This document shows positions 35,607 through 43,474 of a DNA stretch of 64,000 nt, one piece after another. The notes beneath the pieces were generated by a model that was given only the letters and a program-made list of their open reading frames with translations, had not been told where the DNA came from and made no database searches. The stretch's first letter is position 1. Each line of letters begins with the position of its first letter. Source of the stretch: Natronorubrum texcoconense. Its GTDB lineage: Archaea > Halobacteriota > Halobacteria > Halobacteriales > Natrialbaceae. The position numbers and the translations under genes are program-made. The DNA is taken from positions 620,001-684,000 of the forward strand of contig NZ_FNFE01000002.1 of NCBI RefSeq assembly GCF_900100335.1. Reading direction: 5' to 3'.

Positions 35607-35913
35607 GGTACTGTCGCTCGACCCGCTCGTCGTCGGGGTCATTCTCGCGATGACCGTCGTCACGGTGATCGCGAAAGTCGGCGGTATCTGGCTCGTCCGT
35701 CGATTCGACGTGAGCGAGCGAGTCGAGGCCGGACTCGATATCCTGCCGGGTGCGATCGTGATCGCCGTCCTGGGCCCGGAGCTCGCGGCCGGCGGTCCTG
35801 CCGAGTGGGCCGCCGCGGGGATCGTCCTCGCCGTGATGTGGCGAACCGAGAACATCCTGCTGGCGCTGTGTGCGGGCGTCCTCGCCGTGGTGGCGTTCAG
35901 AGCGGTCGTCTGA
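35599..35913 (+). CDS. azlD: AzlD-family exporter, small subunit
   Basis: A 104-residue, four-helix membrane protein typical of AzlD (VVGVILAMTVVTVIAKVGGI, AGLDILPGAIVIAVLGPELA). The start overlaps the end of azlC by eight bases, so the two subunits are translationally coupled and presumably form one transporter. Confidence 0.9.
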   Translation: MVEVLSLDPLVVGVILAMTVVTVIAKVGGIWLVRRFDVSERVEAGLDILPGAIVIAVLGPELAAGGPAEWAAAGIVLAVMWRTENILLALCAGVLAVVAFRAVV

Positions 35914-35997
35914 CTGCGCGCGATCGCTCGTCGTCCCGCGTCTCGCCGAGTATCGCCGCCGGGTCGGATTTATCTGGATCGCCCTCGAAAGACGGCT

Positions 35998-36300
35998 ATG
36001 GGAACGCAGGTCGAACGATCTTTTCGCGGCATCTCCGAACGGCTCGCCGTTCGGTATCTGACGAATTTGGGCGGCGAGCAGGTCGCCGACGATACCGTCG
36101 CGGGCGACGACTGGACGGCGACGCTCTCCTCGGAAACGGTCGGCATCGGCCCGTCGTTGACGCTCACCGAAGTGACGGTCGTCTTCGAGGGAGCAGAAAA
36201 CCGGAGCGATGGTAACGGCGAGAGCGACGGGGCCGAAGCGGATCCCCTCGAGCCGTTGATCGAGGAGTTCGCCCAGAAGGCGATGCGAGCGGGGGGCTGA
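35998..36300 (+). CDS. Conserved small haloarchaeal protein
   Basis: A 100-residue protein with a basic N-terminal half (FRGISERLAVRYLTNLGGEQ) and a beta-rich middle (WTATLSSETVGIGPSLTLTE) with an acidic loop. No known domain is recognised. Its TGA stop shares bases with the next ATG (TGATG), so the two genes are translationally coupled and may encode partners. Confidence 0.7.
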   Translation: MGTQVERSFRGISERLAVRYLTNLGGEQVADDTVAGDDWTATLSSETVGIGPSLTLTEVTVVFEGAENRSDGNGESDGAEADPLEPLIEEFAQKAMRAGG

Positions 36301-36686
36301 TGGCCGGCGACCCGATCGAGGGACAGGTGCTCGTACTGACGGCCGCGAAGGCGAGCGTGCCCCCGGAGCGACTGCCGACGCTCGTCGACCGGGCACAGGC
36401 GCTGCTGGGGCCGGCCCTCGAGCGCTACCGTCGCGAGTACGAGCGCTGCTACGCCGACGAGGAGCTCGAGGTGTTTCTGGTGGAGTGGGGCCACTGGGAG
36501 GAATTGGCCACCGATCTCGACCTGAGCGAGCGCGAGCGGTCGGCGGTCCGCCGCGCACACGAGGAACAACTGCTGCGGATCGGCCGTCGAACCGATCGCG
36601 AAGCGGCGCTCGAGACGGCACTCGAGATCAGAGAGCCGGTCTGTATCGGGACGGGCGACGTTCGCGACGATCGGGTGGAGAACTAA
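36300..36686 (+). CDS. Conserved helical haloarchaeal protein
   Basis: A 128-residue, mostly helical protein (LPTLVDRAQALLGPALERYR, DLSERERSAVRRAHEEQLLR). It is coupled by a one-base overlap to the preceding gene. I do not recognise a family. The pair 35998-36686 lies between the AzlCD exporter and a PPOX-family gene without an evident functional link. Confidence 0.7.
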   Translation: MAGDPIEGQVLVLTAAKASVPPERLPTLVDRAQALLGPALERYRREYERCYADEELEVFLVEWGHWEELATDLDLSERERSAVRRAHEEQLLRIGRRTDREAALETALEIREPVCIGTGDVRDDRVEN

Positions 36687-36727
36687 CCGCAAACGAGAGG
36701 GCGAGTGCGGTTCGACGACGATGGCAA

Positions 36728-36735
36728 CTATAAAG
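36728..36735 (+). promoter_or_regulatory. TATA box of the PPOX gene
   Basis: CTATAAAG lies 34-41 bases before the ATG at 36769 and inside the longer frame that begins at 36721, which argues for the downstream start and a leader of about 10 bases. Confidence 0.5.
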
Positions 36736-36768
36736 ACCGTGTTCCTCCTTGCTCGAGACACTGAGACG

Positions 36769-37221
36769 ATGGCTATCGATCAGGAGACCGAAATGAGCGA
36801 CGCGGAGATCGACGACTTCCTCGGTCAGCACGAGACGGGGGTGCTCTCGCTCGCGCGCACCGACGATCCCTACGCGATCCCGATTTCGTACGGATACGAC
36901 GGCGACGAGCGGGAGTTCTACATGCGGCTGGTGTCGACGCCGGAGAGCGAGAAACGGCAGTTCCTCGAGTCCTCGCCGGGGGCGCGACTCGTCGTCTACG
37001 ACGAGGTAGCGTCGACCTACCGGAGCGTCATCGCCACGGGGAGCTTAGAGAACATCCCGCCGGCGGAGCTGACGCCCGAACAGATCGCCCAGTACGGCGA
37101 CGCGAAGCGCCCGCTGTTCGAAATCTGGGCACAGGGGAAGCAGGACCTCGATATCGAACTCTACCGACTCGAGCCGACATCGCTCAGCGGGCGTCGGACC
37201 GACGTCGATCGCGAAGAGTAG
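36769..37221 (+). CDS. Pyridoxamine-phosphate-oxidase-family flavin-binding protein
   Basis: A 150-residue split-barrel protein. It reads LGQHETGVLSLARTDDPYAI, then PISYGYDGDEREFYMRLVST and ESSPGARLVVYDEVASTYRS, the usual order of strands in haloarchaeal PPOX-like proteins that bind FMN or F420. True pyridoxamine-phosphate oxidase residues are not evident, so it is more likely a general flavin-dependent reductase or a binding protein. The start at 36769 is set by the TATA box at 36728. Confidence 0.88.
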   Translation: MAIDQETEMSDAEIDDFLGQHETGVLSLARTDDPYAIPISYGYDGDEREFYMRLVSTPESEKRQFLESSPGARLVVYDEVASTYRSVIATGSLENIPPAELTPEQIAQYGDAKRPLFEIWAQGKQDLDIELYRLEPTSLSGRRTDVDREE

Positions 37222-37252
37222 GAGAGCGCCGTAGCCATCGAGAATCGACCGG

Positions 37253-37402
37253 TCAGTTCGTCTGCTGTTCGGCGGCAAAATCCGCCGCCGTAACGTCGCT
37301 CCCACAGACCGGACAGCCGTGTTCTAACGTGGCCTCGCGCATCTCCTCGTTGACCTCGATCGCTTGGCCGCAGTCGGGACAGGTAAATTCGTATCTGCTC
37401 AT
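37253..37402 (-). CDS. Small zinc-ribbon protein (49 residues)
   Basis: A minus-strand gene beginning MSRYEFTCPDCGQAIEVNEE and containing a second knuckle HGCPVCGSDV; the four Cys (8, 11, 30, 33) form a standard zinc ribbon. It ends FAAEQQTN. Such proteins of 45-60 residues are common in haloarchaea; several were shown to affect biofilm formation or motility, but this one is not assigned. It is convergent with the PPOX gene. The promoter candidate lies at 37460-37469. Confidence 0.82.
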   Translation of the reverse strand: MSRYEFTCPDCGQAIEVNEEMREATLEHGCPVCGSDVTAADFAAEQQTN

Positions 37403-37459
37403 GAGATGGTCGGTAGTCGTCTGAGACGTGTGTTGTCTACGTTGATAGCTGTGCGTCCA

Positions 37460-37469
37460 CTATATATAG
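37460..37469 (-). promoter_or_regulatory. TATA box upstream of the zinc-ribbon gene
   Basis: The perfect palindrome CTATATATAG stands in GC-rich DNA about 60 bases before the zinc-ribbon start, implying a leader of about 30 bases. Being symmetrical, it gives no strand by itself. Confidence 0.4.
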
Positions 37470-37540
37470 GGTTGCGGTTCACCGCCGAATCGCAGTAGGT
37501 CCCGAAGGATTCTTGATCGATGCGGACGGCGCGTCGGTGT

Positions 37541-38203
37541 TCAATCATCGTACTCGAGGATCGCGTCGAGGAGTTTCGTCTGTGCGGCCGCGAGGTGTTC
37601 GGTGAACGTCGTGCTCGTGATCTCGAGCGCCTTGGCGACCTCGCCGGCGTTGGCCCGTTTGGGGTGTTCGAAGTAGCCCATTCGATGGGCCGTCTCGAGG
37701 ACCTCCAACTGCCGCGCGGTCAGCGTGCTCCGGTCGACGAAGACGAGGTTCGTCTCGGCGTGGTCCTGCTGGGACTGGAGGAGCCGCTGGACGTCGAGGT
37801 TCGAAAACTGCGTCTTGAGGTCGCCGATGATCGCCTGCAGCCCCTCCATATCCGGTGCGTGGAAGGTGAGAAACAGGGCCGACCCCCTCGTTCGAACGTC
37901 GGTCACTGGCGAGTCGTGGCGCTCGATCCACTCGCAGGGACAGCCGCGACCGAGCTCGCGAGTGAATCGGTACACCTCGCTCGTGCCGTAGGAGAAGATC
38001 GACGTCAGTTCGACGTCGGTGTCGAACGCGTCGGGGTACTCCTCGGCCTCGAGCATGAACTCCTCGGAGACGCGCTCCGGCGCGTCCGGGTTGGTGCTCT
38101 TCGAGACGGACTGAACGTTGCCGCTCGCCGCCCCGGCGGCCTGCGTGACGACGCAGCCGGCCGGATCGTCGATCTTGATCTCCGCGCGAATCCCCGAGGG
38201 CAT
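37541..38203 (-). CDS. Bat-type HTH regulator
   Basis: A 220-residue protein with an N-terminal bacterio-opsin-activator-like ligand domain (MPSGIRAEIKIDDPAGCVVT at the start; GCPCEWIERHDSPVTDV in the middle) and a C-terminal HTH10 domain (LTARQLEVLETAHRMGYFEH, then ITSTTFTEHLAAAQTKLLDA). It should bind DNA and control metabolic genes. I chose the ATG at 38203, since family members start MPSGIRAE; the frame opens 156 bases upstream across the promoter region. It is divergent from the winged-helix gene at 38397, which it might control. Confidence 0.87.
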   Translation of the reverse strand: MPSGIRAEIKIDDPAGCVVTQAAGAASGNVQSVSKSTNPDAPERVSEEFMLEAEEYPDAFDTDVELTSIFSYGTSEVYRFTRELGRGCPCEWIERHDSPVTDVRTRGSALFLTFHAPDMEGLQAIIGDLKTQFSNLDVQRLLQSQQDHAETNLVFVDRSTLTARQLEVLETAHRMGYFEHPKRANAGEVAKALEITSTTFTEHLAAAQTKLLDAILEYDD

Positions 38204-38396
38204 CGAGTGCAGATGTGGCTGGAAGCCTCCTAAACCCTGCGTCCGCACCCGTTCGTTGGGAACCCACCATTCGGCCCCCGAGCAAACGGACTCGAAACCG
38301 CCTCGAGCGTCCGAGTTTCGCCACCCCATATAAAGCACCCTGTATTTAGTGGGACTCAATTGGAGGTGAACCGACCGTTACTACGAACTGAAGACA

Positions 38397-38783
38397 ATGT
38401 CCGCTACGAACCCCACCACGAAGCGAGGATGGCCAGCAACCGACGACGCGGTCGACGCCGGCGCGGTGCTCGGTGCGCTGGACGACGACGCCTGCCGGGC
38501 CATCCTCGAGGCGACGGACGACGAGTCGTTGACCGCAACCGAACTCTCCGAGCAGTGCGAGATTCCGATGTCGACGGCCTACCGAAAGGTCGAGAAGTTG
38601 ACCGAAGCCGACCTCGTCGAGGAGCGGGTTCGCATCAACACCTCCGGCAAGCACGCGACGGAGTACCGCAAGTGCTTCGACGACGTCCTCGTCTCGGTCG
38701 ACGACGGCGACATCGCGATCGAGATGACGAAGCCCGAGGCCGACACCGACGCCAGCGCACCCTACGCCGTCGCCGACGACTGA
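38397..38783 (+). CDS. Winged-helix (ArsR-like) transcriptional regulator
   Basis: A 128-residue protein. A DNA-binding domain at about 20-95 is clear: AVLGALDDDACRAILEATDD, the helix-turn-helix LTATELSEQCEIPMSTAYRK and the wing LVEERVRINTSGKHATEYRK. A short acidic tail follows. TATAAAGC at 38327-38334 lies in the 193-base divergent space, whose two genes are both regulators and could control one another. Confidence 0.87.
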   Translation: MSATNPTTKRGWPATDDAVDAGAVLGALDDDACRAILEATDDESLTATELSEQCEIPMSTAYRKVEKLTEADLVEERVRINTSGKHATEYRKCFDDVLVSVDDGDIAIEMTKPEADTDASAPYAVADD

Positions 38784-38941
38784 TCGTCCCGCCGCATCCC
38801 CACACTGCTCGCGGGTCGTAGCGGACGGCGAACCGGTTGTCAGTCCGATCCGCTCGAGCATCACCCCCGTTCGTTTTCCTCGTTTCCAGTACGCCGCAAC
38901 CGCTCGGTCTCGGCGGTCGACGGGAGAGCGACGGCACCGCG

Positions 38942-39577
38942 TCAGTTGACGCGCCCGTCGTATTCCTCGTCGATCATCGCGAGAAACCGATCCGGCACGG
39001 CCGAGAGTACGGGCTCGGGAGCCCGGTCGAGGAGCCACTCTCCCGCGCTCGCAAGCGGTTTCCTGATCAGCGTGTAGCCGACCGACACCACGAGCAACGC
39101 GGCCGCGACCGTCCGAATCGTGCCGTCGAAGACGACCAGCGCGGGGAGGGCCAGCGCGGCCGCGAGCGCGAGGTCCTCCGGCGCGCCGTCGTAGCGGATC
39201 CAGCGTCGCGGCTCGAGCCATCGGTCGTGATAGTGACTGTAGACGGCCCGCTCGGAGGTGGCCAGCCAGGGTTTCGGCTCGAGGCCGCCGCCGACGTGAT
39301 CCGAGAGCGAGTGGAGCGCAGCGGCGAGGAGGAAGACGGCGAGACCGACGGTCGCCGCTGTCGGGACGGCGAGGGCGATGACACTCACGGGCGCAGCGAC
39401 GAGCCAGTAGTAGACCGGAAAGTGGAGCGTTCGGCGGTGGGCCCCGACGAGATCGAGATCCGGGAAGATCCCCCCGAGAATTGCCGCGAGGGCGACGACG
39501 ACGGCGAACTGCGGCGCGACGAGGGCGACGATCGCGGCGAGAACGAGCCCCGCGAAGGCGTGGGTCGTGGCCATCAT
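38942..39577 (-). CDS. YdjM/DUF457-type membrane-bound metal-dependent hydrolase
   Basis: A 211-residue protein with about five membrane helices. It contains the family's metal-ligand pattern: TTHAFAGLV near the start, GGIFPDLDLVGAHRRTLHFP, and LHSLSDHVGGGLEPKPW. The exact substrate of this family is unknown, with links to phospholipid or membrane stress in bacteria. It lies divergent from the large membrane protein at 39750. Confidence 0.85.
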   Translation of the reverse strand: MMATTHAFAGLVLAAIVALVAPQFAVVVALAAILGGIFPDLDLVGAHRRTLHFPVYYWLVAAPVSVIALAVPTAATVGLAVFLLAAALHSLSDHVGGGLEPKPWLATSERAVYSHYHDRWLEPRRWIRYDGAPEDLALAAALALPALVVFDGTIRTVAAALLVVSVGYTLIRKPLASAGEWLLDRAPEPVLSAVPDRFLAMIDEEYDGRVN

Positions 39578-39749
39578 GAACTCGAGGTAAGGCCGACGAT
39601 CGGATACGTTCGGTGGCAGAATACGACGGCTCGAGCGGAGGACTGCGGCCCGTCGACTCGCGAACGCGGGGTGTGAGCGCCACGCGACGGGCGCTGCAAG
39701 CCCCGCGTTTTAGCGAACGTCCGTCGTACGTGACGACGAACGATCTCTC

Positions 39750-41021
39750 GTGCCGACACGCGCATTTCACGGGCAGCGAACGAACGCCCTCCTCTCGTGG
39801 GTCGCCGTCGCCATCGTGCTCGCCGTCGGCGGCTGGGCGCTCCTCGAGGGACTCGTCCACGAAACGTTGTTCGCCGCGACCGTCGTGGTGATCGCCCTCG
39901 TCCCGGCGGCCGTACTCGGGTCGAAACGCGCCGCACTCCCCTGGGAGGTGACGGTCGTGGCGGTCGTGCCGCTGCTCGCGGCGACGATCGCACCGGACCT
40001 CTGGACCCGACAGATCGTCCTGTACGCCGGCGCAGCCGCGCTCGCGCTGGCGCTCACGCTCGAGATTCACGGCCTCACCGAGGTCCAGTTCGAGCGGTGG
40101 CTCGCCGTCGCGTTCGTCACGATGCTCGCGGCCGCCATCGCGGCGACGTGGGCGACGCTCACCTGGGCGCAGGATCTCGTCGCGGGAACCAGCATCATCG
40201 CGAGCAACGCGGAGGTAATGTGGCTGCTGATCGCCGCGACCGCCGCAGGACTGTTCGCCGGCGTCTGCTTCGATCTCTACTATCGAGGGTTCCCCGGCGA
40301 GGAACTCGTCTCGGCGCCGGTCGACGGGGTCGACGAGGAACAGTTCGCGATTCGATCGGATATCGACGGCTATCCCTCGCTCGAGGAGCGACTGCCGGTT
40401 TCGGCGACGGTCCAGTGGTGGCTCGTCCAGATCCTCCGAGCGGGACTGGCGGCGATGGTCGCGTACGCGTTGCTCACCTTCGACACCGGGACGGTCACGA
40501 ACGTCGCACCGATGCTCGCGATCACGTTCGTGCCGACGCTGCTGCGTCGGCGGTACGGACTGCCGTTCGATTCGGGGCTCGTCCTCTGGATCACGCTGGT
40601 GGTCACCCTCCACGCCGCGGGCTCGTTCTACATCTACGAGCGCTCGTTCTGGTGGCACAACGTCACCCATCCGCTCTCGGCCACGCTCGTCGGTGCTGTC
40701 GGCTACGTCGTGATCCGATCGCTGGACGAACTGCGCGAGGAGATCCACCTCCCGCCGGTGCTCGTTCCGAGCTTCGTCGTGCTCTTCGTGCTCTCCTTCG
40801 GCGTCTTCTGGGAGATCGGCGAGTTCGCCCAGGACATCGTCGCCGACTACGCCGGCGTCCAGATGCCCCTGGCCCAGCACGGCCTCGACGACACGATGAC
40901 CGACATCGTCTTCAACACGCTCGGTGCGATCGTCGTCGCGGCGTGGGGACTGCCGTACCTCACGGACCTCACCGACGCCGTGACGGATCGACTCGGGGAA
41001 TGGGGCGGGCTCGAGCGGTGA
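39750..41021 (+). CDS. Large multi-pass membrane protein (DUF2238/YjdF-like C-terminus)
   Basis: A 423-residue protein with at least ten hydrophobic segments in two blocks. The C-terminal half carries WWHNVTHPLSATLVGAVGYV, FGVFWEIGEFAQDIVADYAG and LDDTMTDIVFNTLGAIVVAA, which matches the Trp-Glu and Asp-Thr-x-x-Asp pattern of DUF2238 (YjdF) proteins. The N-terminal half is not recognised. The start is GTG; TTTTAGC at about 39706-39712 is a possible TATA box. The function is unknown. Confidence 0.8.
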   Translation: MPTRAFHGQRTNALLSWVAVAIVLAVGGWALLEGLVHETLFAATVVVIALVPAAVLGSKRAALPWEVTVVAVVPLLAATIAPDLWTRQIVLYAGAAALALALTLEIHGLTEVQFERWLAVAFVTMLAAAIAATWATLTWAQDLVAGTSIIASNAEVMWLLIAATAAGLFAGVCFDLYYRGFPGEELVSAPVDGVDEEQFAIRSDIDGYPSLEERLPVSATVQWWLVQILRAGLAAMVAYALLTFDTGTVTNVAPMLAITFVPTLLRRRYGLPFDSGLVLWITLVVTLHAAGSFYIYERSFWWHNVTHPLSATLVGAVGYVVIRSLDELREEIHLPPVLVPSFVVLFVLSFGVFWEIGEFAQDIVADYAGVQMPLAQHGLDDTMTDIVFNTLGAIVVAAWGLPYLTDLTDAVTDRLGEWGGLER

Positions 41022-41022
41022 G

Positions 41023-41874
41023 CTACCACGCGAGAGCCCACAGGAGAACCGCGAGGATAAGGGAGAGACACCCGAGGCTAGCGAAGGCGATTCCCCGCCG
41101 GAGACGGGACCACGCGGCAGTGGAGGCGTCGCCGCTCGTAATCAGATAGCGGGATTCGTCGTCGCCACCGACGGTGACGTTGGTCTCGGCTCCCCACTCG
41201 GTCGACCGCGACTCGATCCGTCCGCCGTAGACGTAGACTGGATCGCCGGGCTCGAGTCGCCGCTCCTGAACTCGGAGGCGGTGTTCGATATCGATCGACG
41301 TTGGCCGGTTCGGAGACGACGGATCGGTCTCGGTTTCGGTCTCAGCCGTCTCCTCGAGTTCGTCTTCGCTTCCAGTATCGTCGGCCAGCTTCAGGAGCCA
41401 CAGCTCCGTGGAGATCATCGCCAGCGGCAGATCCGAATCGGAGGTCGACGGCTCGACGGATCCTCGTTTCGTCGTTTCGGTTTGCCACTCGCCCAGACTG
41501 AGCGTCGCGGTTTCGGGATCGACCTCGGCGCGAACGGACCCGCAGTCGACGACGAACGGCCGCCCCTGTGCGTCGGTGTCGACGGTCTCCCACTGACTGT
41601 CCGGTCGGCCGTAGTTGCGGGTTGCCCGATAGCGCTGGAGGCGGGACTCCCAGAGCAGCGACGGCTCGTTCGAAACCGGCGTTGTGACCGGGTCGCTGCC
41701 GGCTACCGGGTGAGCGGTTCCCTCGAGATCGACCGGTCCGGTCGTCGGCGCGGCGCCACCGGAAAGCGAACTGCCAGTCCCGATCCGATAGGCGTCCCGT
41801 ATCGCTCCGCCGCCCCGCCACAGGAGATACAGGCCGAGAACGCCGAAAACGGCACCGAGCGCGAGGAGGGACAT
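41023..41874 (-). CDS. GIDE-domain-like membrane protein
   Basis: A 283-residue protein with one membrane helix at each end (residues 2-20 and about 262-282) and a soluble beta-rich middle. The middle (PVDLEGTAHPVAGSDPVTTP, SLLWESRLQRYRATRN, RVQERRLEPGDPVYVYGGRI) matches the GIDE domain found in the eukaryotic ligase MUL1 and in haloarchaeal proteins lacking the RING finger. No RING is present, so a ligase role is not expected. It is convergent with the previous gene, with a one-base gap. Confidence 0.75.
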   Translation of the reverse strand: MSLLALGAVFGVLGLYLLWRGGGAIRDAYRIGTGSSLSGGAAPTTGPVDLEGTAHPVAGSDPVTTPVSNEPSLLWESRLQRYRATRNYGRPDSQWETVDTDAQGRPFVVDCGSVRAEVDPETATLSLGEWQTETTKRGSVEPSTSDSDLPLAMISTELWLLKLADDTGSEDELEETAETETETDPSSPNRPTSIDIEHRLRVQERRLEPGDPVYVYGGRIESRSTEWGAETNVTVGGDDESRYLITSGDASTAAWSRLRRGIAFASLGCLSLILAVLLWALAW

Positions 41875-42129
41875 TTATTCGATAAGTATCGCTCTCGGTC
41901 GAAAATAAACATTTGGGTGCCGTCGAAGTGACCGGACGTCCCATCGTTGCTGTCGTTCTGGCGGTCGTGCGTCGTTCTGATACCCGCCAGGTGTAGCGGT
42001 CGCGGTCTCTCGAACGATTCTCGACGGATCGCCGTCCGGGAGAGAAGCAACGTTCATCACGCTCCTGGAAAAACGACCCGTCGGTGACTACTGGTACGTT
42101 TGCAGCCACTACAATCTATCAACCAACAG

Positions 42130-43398
42130 GTGGACGCGCTTCGAGGCGACGGCCGCGGCACGGTGCTGGTTGCGGTCGCCTGCGGCTGGGGGCTCTCGAT
42201 GGGCGTTCGGATGATCTATCCCGTGTTACTCCCGCACTTACAGGTCGCCTACGACCTCGACTACACGAGCGCGGGACTGTTGTTGACCGTCCTCTTCCTC
42301 GCGTACGCGTTCGGACAGCTTCCCGGCGGACTGCTCGCCGACCGGTTCGCGGAGCGGTACGTTCTGGCGGGGAGCGTCGCCCTCTGTGCGGCGACGATAC
42401 TGCTGGTCGTCACGGCCGGCACGCCGGCCCTGCTGTTCCTCGCGACGATCCTGTTCGGCTTCGGCGCGGCGCTGTACGCCGTCGCGCGGTACACGACCCT
42501 CGCGAGACTCTACCCCGACACGATCGGCTCCGCGAACGGCGTGACGGCGGCCGCACAGGACGCCGGCCAGTCGCTGCTGCCGCCGCTCGCGGGATCGCTC
42601 GCGGGCGTCCTCGCCTGGCAGTACGGCTTCGGCTTCGCGATTCCGCTCTTCGTGCTCGTCGCCCTCCTGCTCTGGTGGGTCGTCCCCGAAAGCGACGACG
42701 ACGGCTCGAGCGTCGATAGCGACGCGACCGACGATTCCGGGTCCGAAACCGATGCCGGCGGTGCGCTTTCGCTCGAGACGGCACGACTGGTCGCCTCGGA
42801 GCTCCGAAATCCGTCGATCCTGTACGGGACGGCGATCTTCACGCTCGGGCTCTGCATCTGGCAGGCGTTTACGGGCTTTTATCCGACGTACGTGATCGAA
42901 GTGAAGGGGCTGTCCTCGACGGTCGCGTCGATCCTGTTCGGGACGTTCTTCGCGCTCGGCGTCGTGATCAAGCCGATCGCGGGCGGCGCCTACGATCGGA
43001 TCGGGCTGCGACGATCGCTGCTCGTCCTGCTTGGCGTCTCCGGAAGCGCGCTCGCCGTCCTCCCGTTCGTCGAGGGGCTGGTGCCGATCGCCGCGATCAC
43101 CGTGCTCGTGAGCTTCCTGCTCGGATTCGGCGTGGTCACGGAGGCGTACCTCATCCTCGAACTCCCCGAAGAAATCCGTGGCACCGGCTTCGGACTCCTT
43201 CGAACGATCGCGTTCGGCGTCGGGGCGCTGAGCCCGGTCGTCTTCGGCGCCGCCGCCGACCGCGGCCTGTTCGATTACGCCTTCTTCGCGCTGGCGGCGA
43301 TCGCGGGCGTGATGATCCTCCTCGCGCTGCGAGTTCCGGCCGCGACGAGGAACGAATCGAACGCCACCGGCCCGTCCCGCGGCGACCCATCGGAGTAG
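42130..43398 (+). CDS. MFS transporter
   Basis: A 422-residue protein with 12 predicted helices and a hydrophilic, Asp/Ser-rich central loop (about 195-220). The MFS motif A appears between helices 2 and 3 as GQLPGGLLADRFAERY, and a related GAYDRIGLRRSLLVL follows in the second half. Motifs of sugar-, nitrate- or drug-specific subfamilies are not evident, so the substrate is open. I chose the GTG at 42130; a TTG at 42100 would add ten residues. Confidence 0.85.
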   Translation: MDALRGDGRGTVLVAVACGWGLSMGVRMIYPVLLPHLQVAYDLDYTSAGLLLTVLFLAYAFGQLPGGLLADRFAERYVLAGSVALCAATILLVVTAGTPALLFLATILFGFGAALYAVARYTTLARLYPDTIGSANGVTAAAQDAGQSLLPPLAGSLAGVLAWQYGFGFAIPLFVLVALLLWWVVPESDDDGSSVDSDATDDSGSETDAGGALSLETARLVASELRNPSILYGTAIFTLGLCIWQAFTGFYPTYVIEVKGLSSTVASILFGTFFALGVVIKPIAGGAYDRIGLRRSLLVLLGVSGSALAVLPFVEGLVPIAAITVLVSFLLGFGVVTEAYLILELPEEIRGTGFGLLRTIAFGVGALSPVVFGAAADRGLFDYAFFALAAIAGVMILLALRVPAATRNESNATGPSRGDPSE

Positions 43399-43474
43399 TC
43401 CAGCCGGTCGTCGGGTCCGTAACGAGCCGTCGAAATACGGATCGAAATCTTGCAGCTCCGTACAGCAGACCGCC

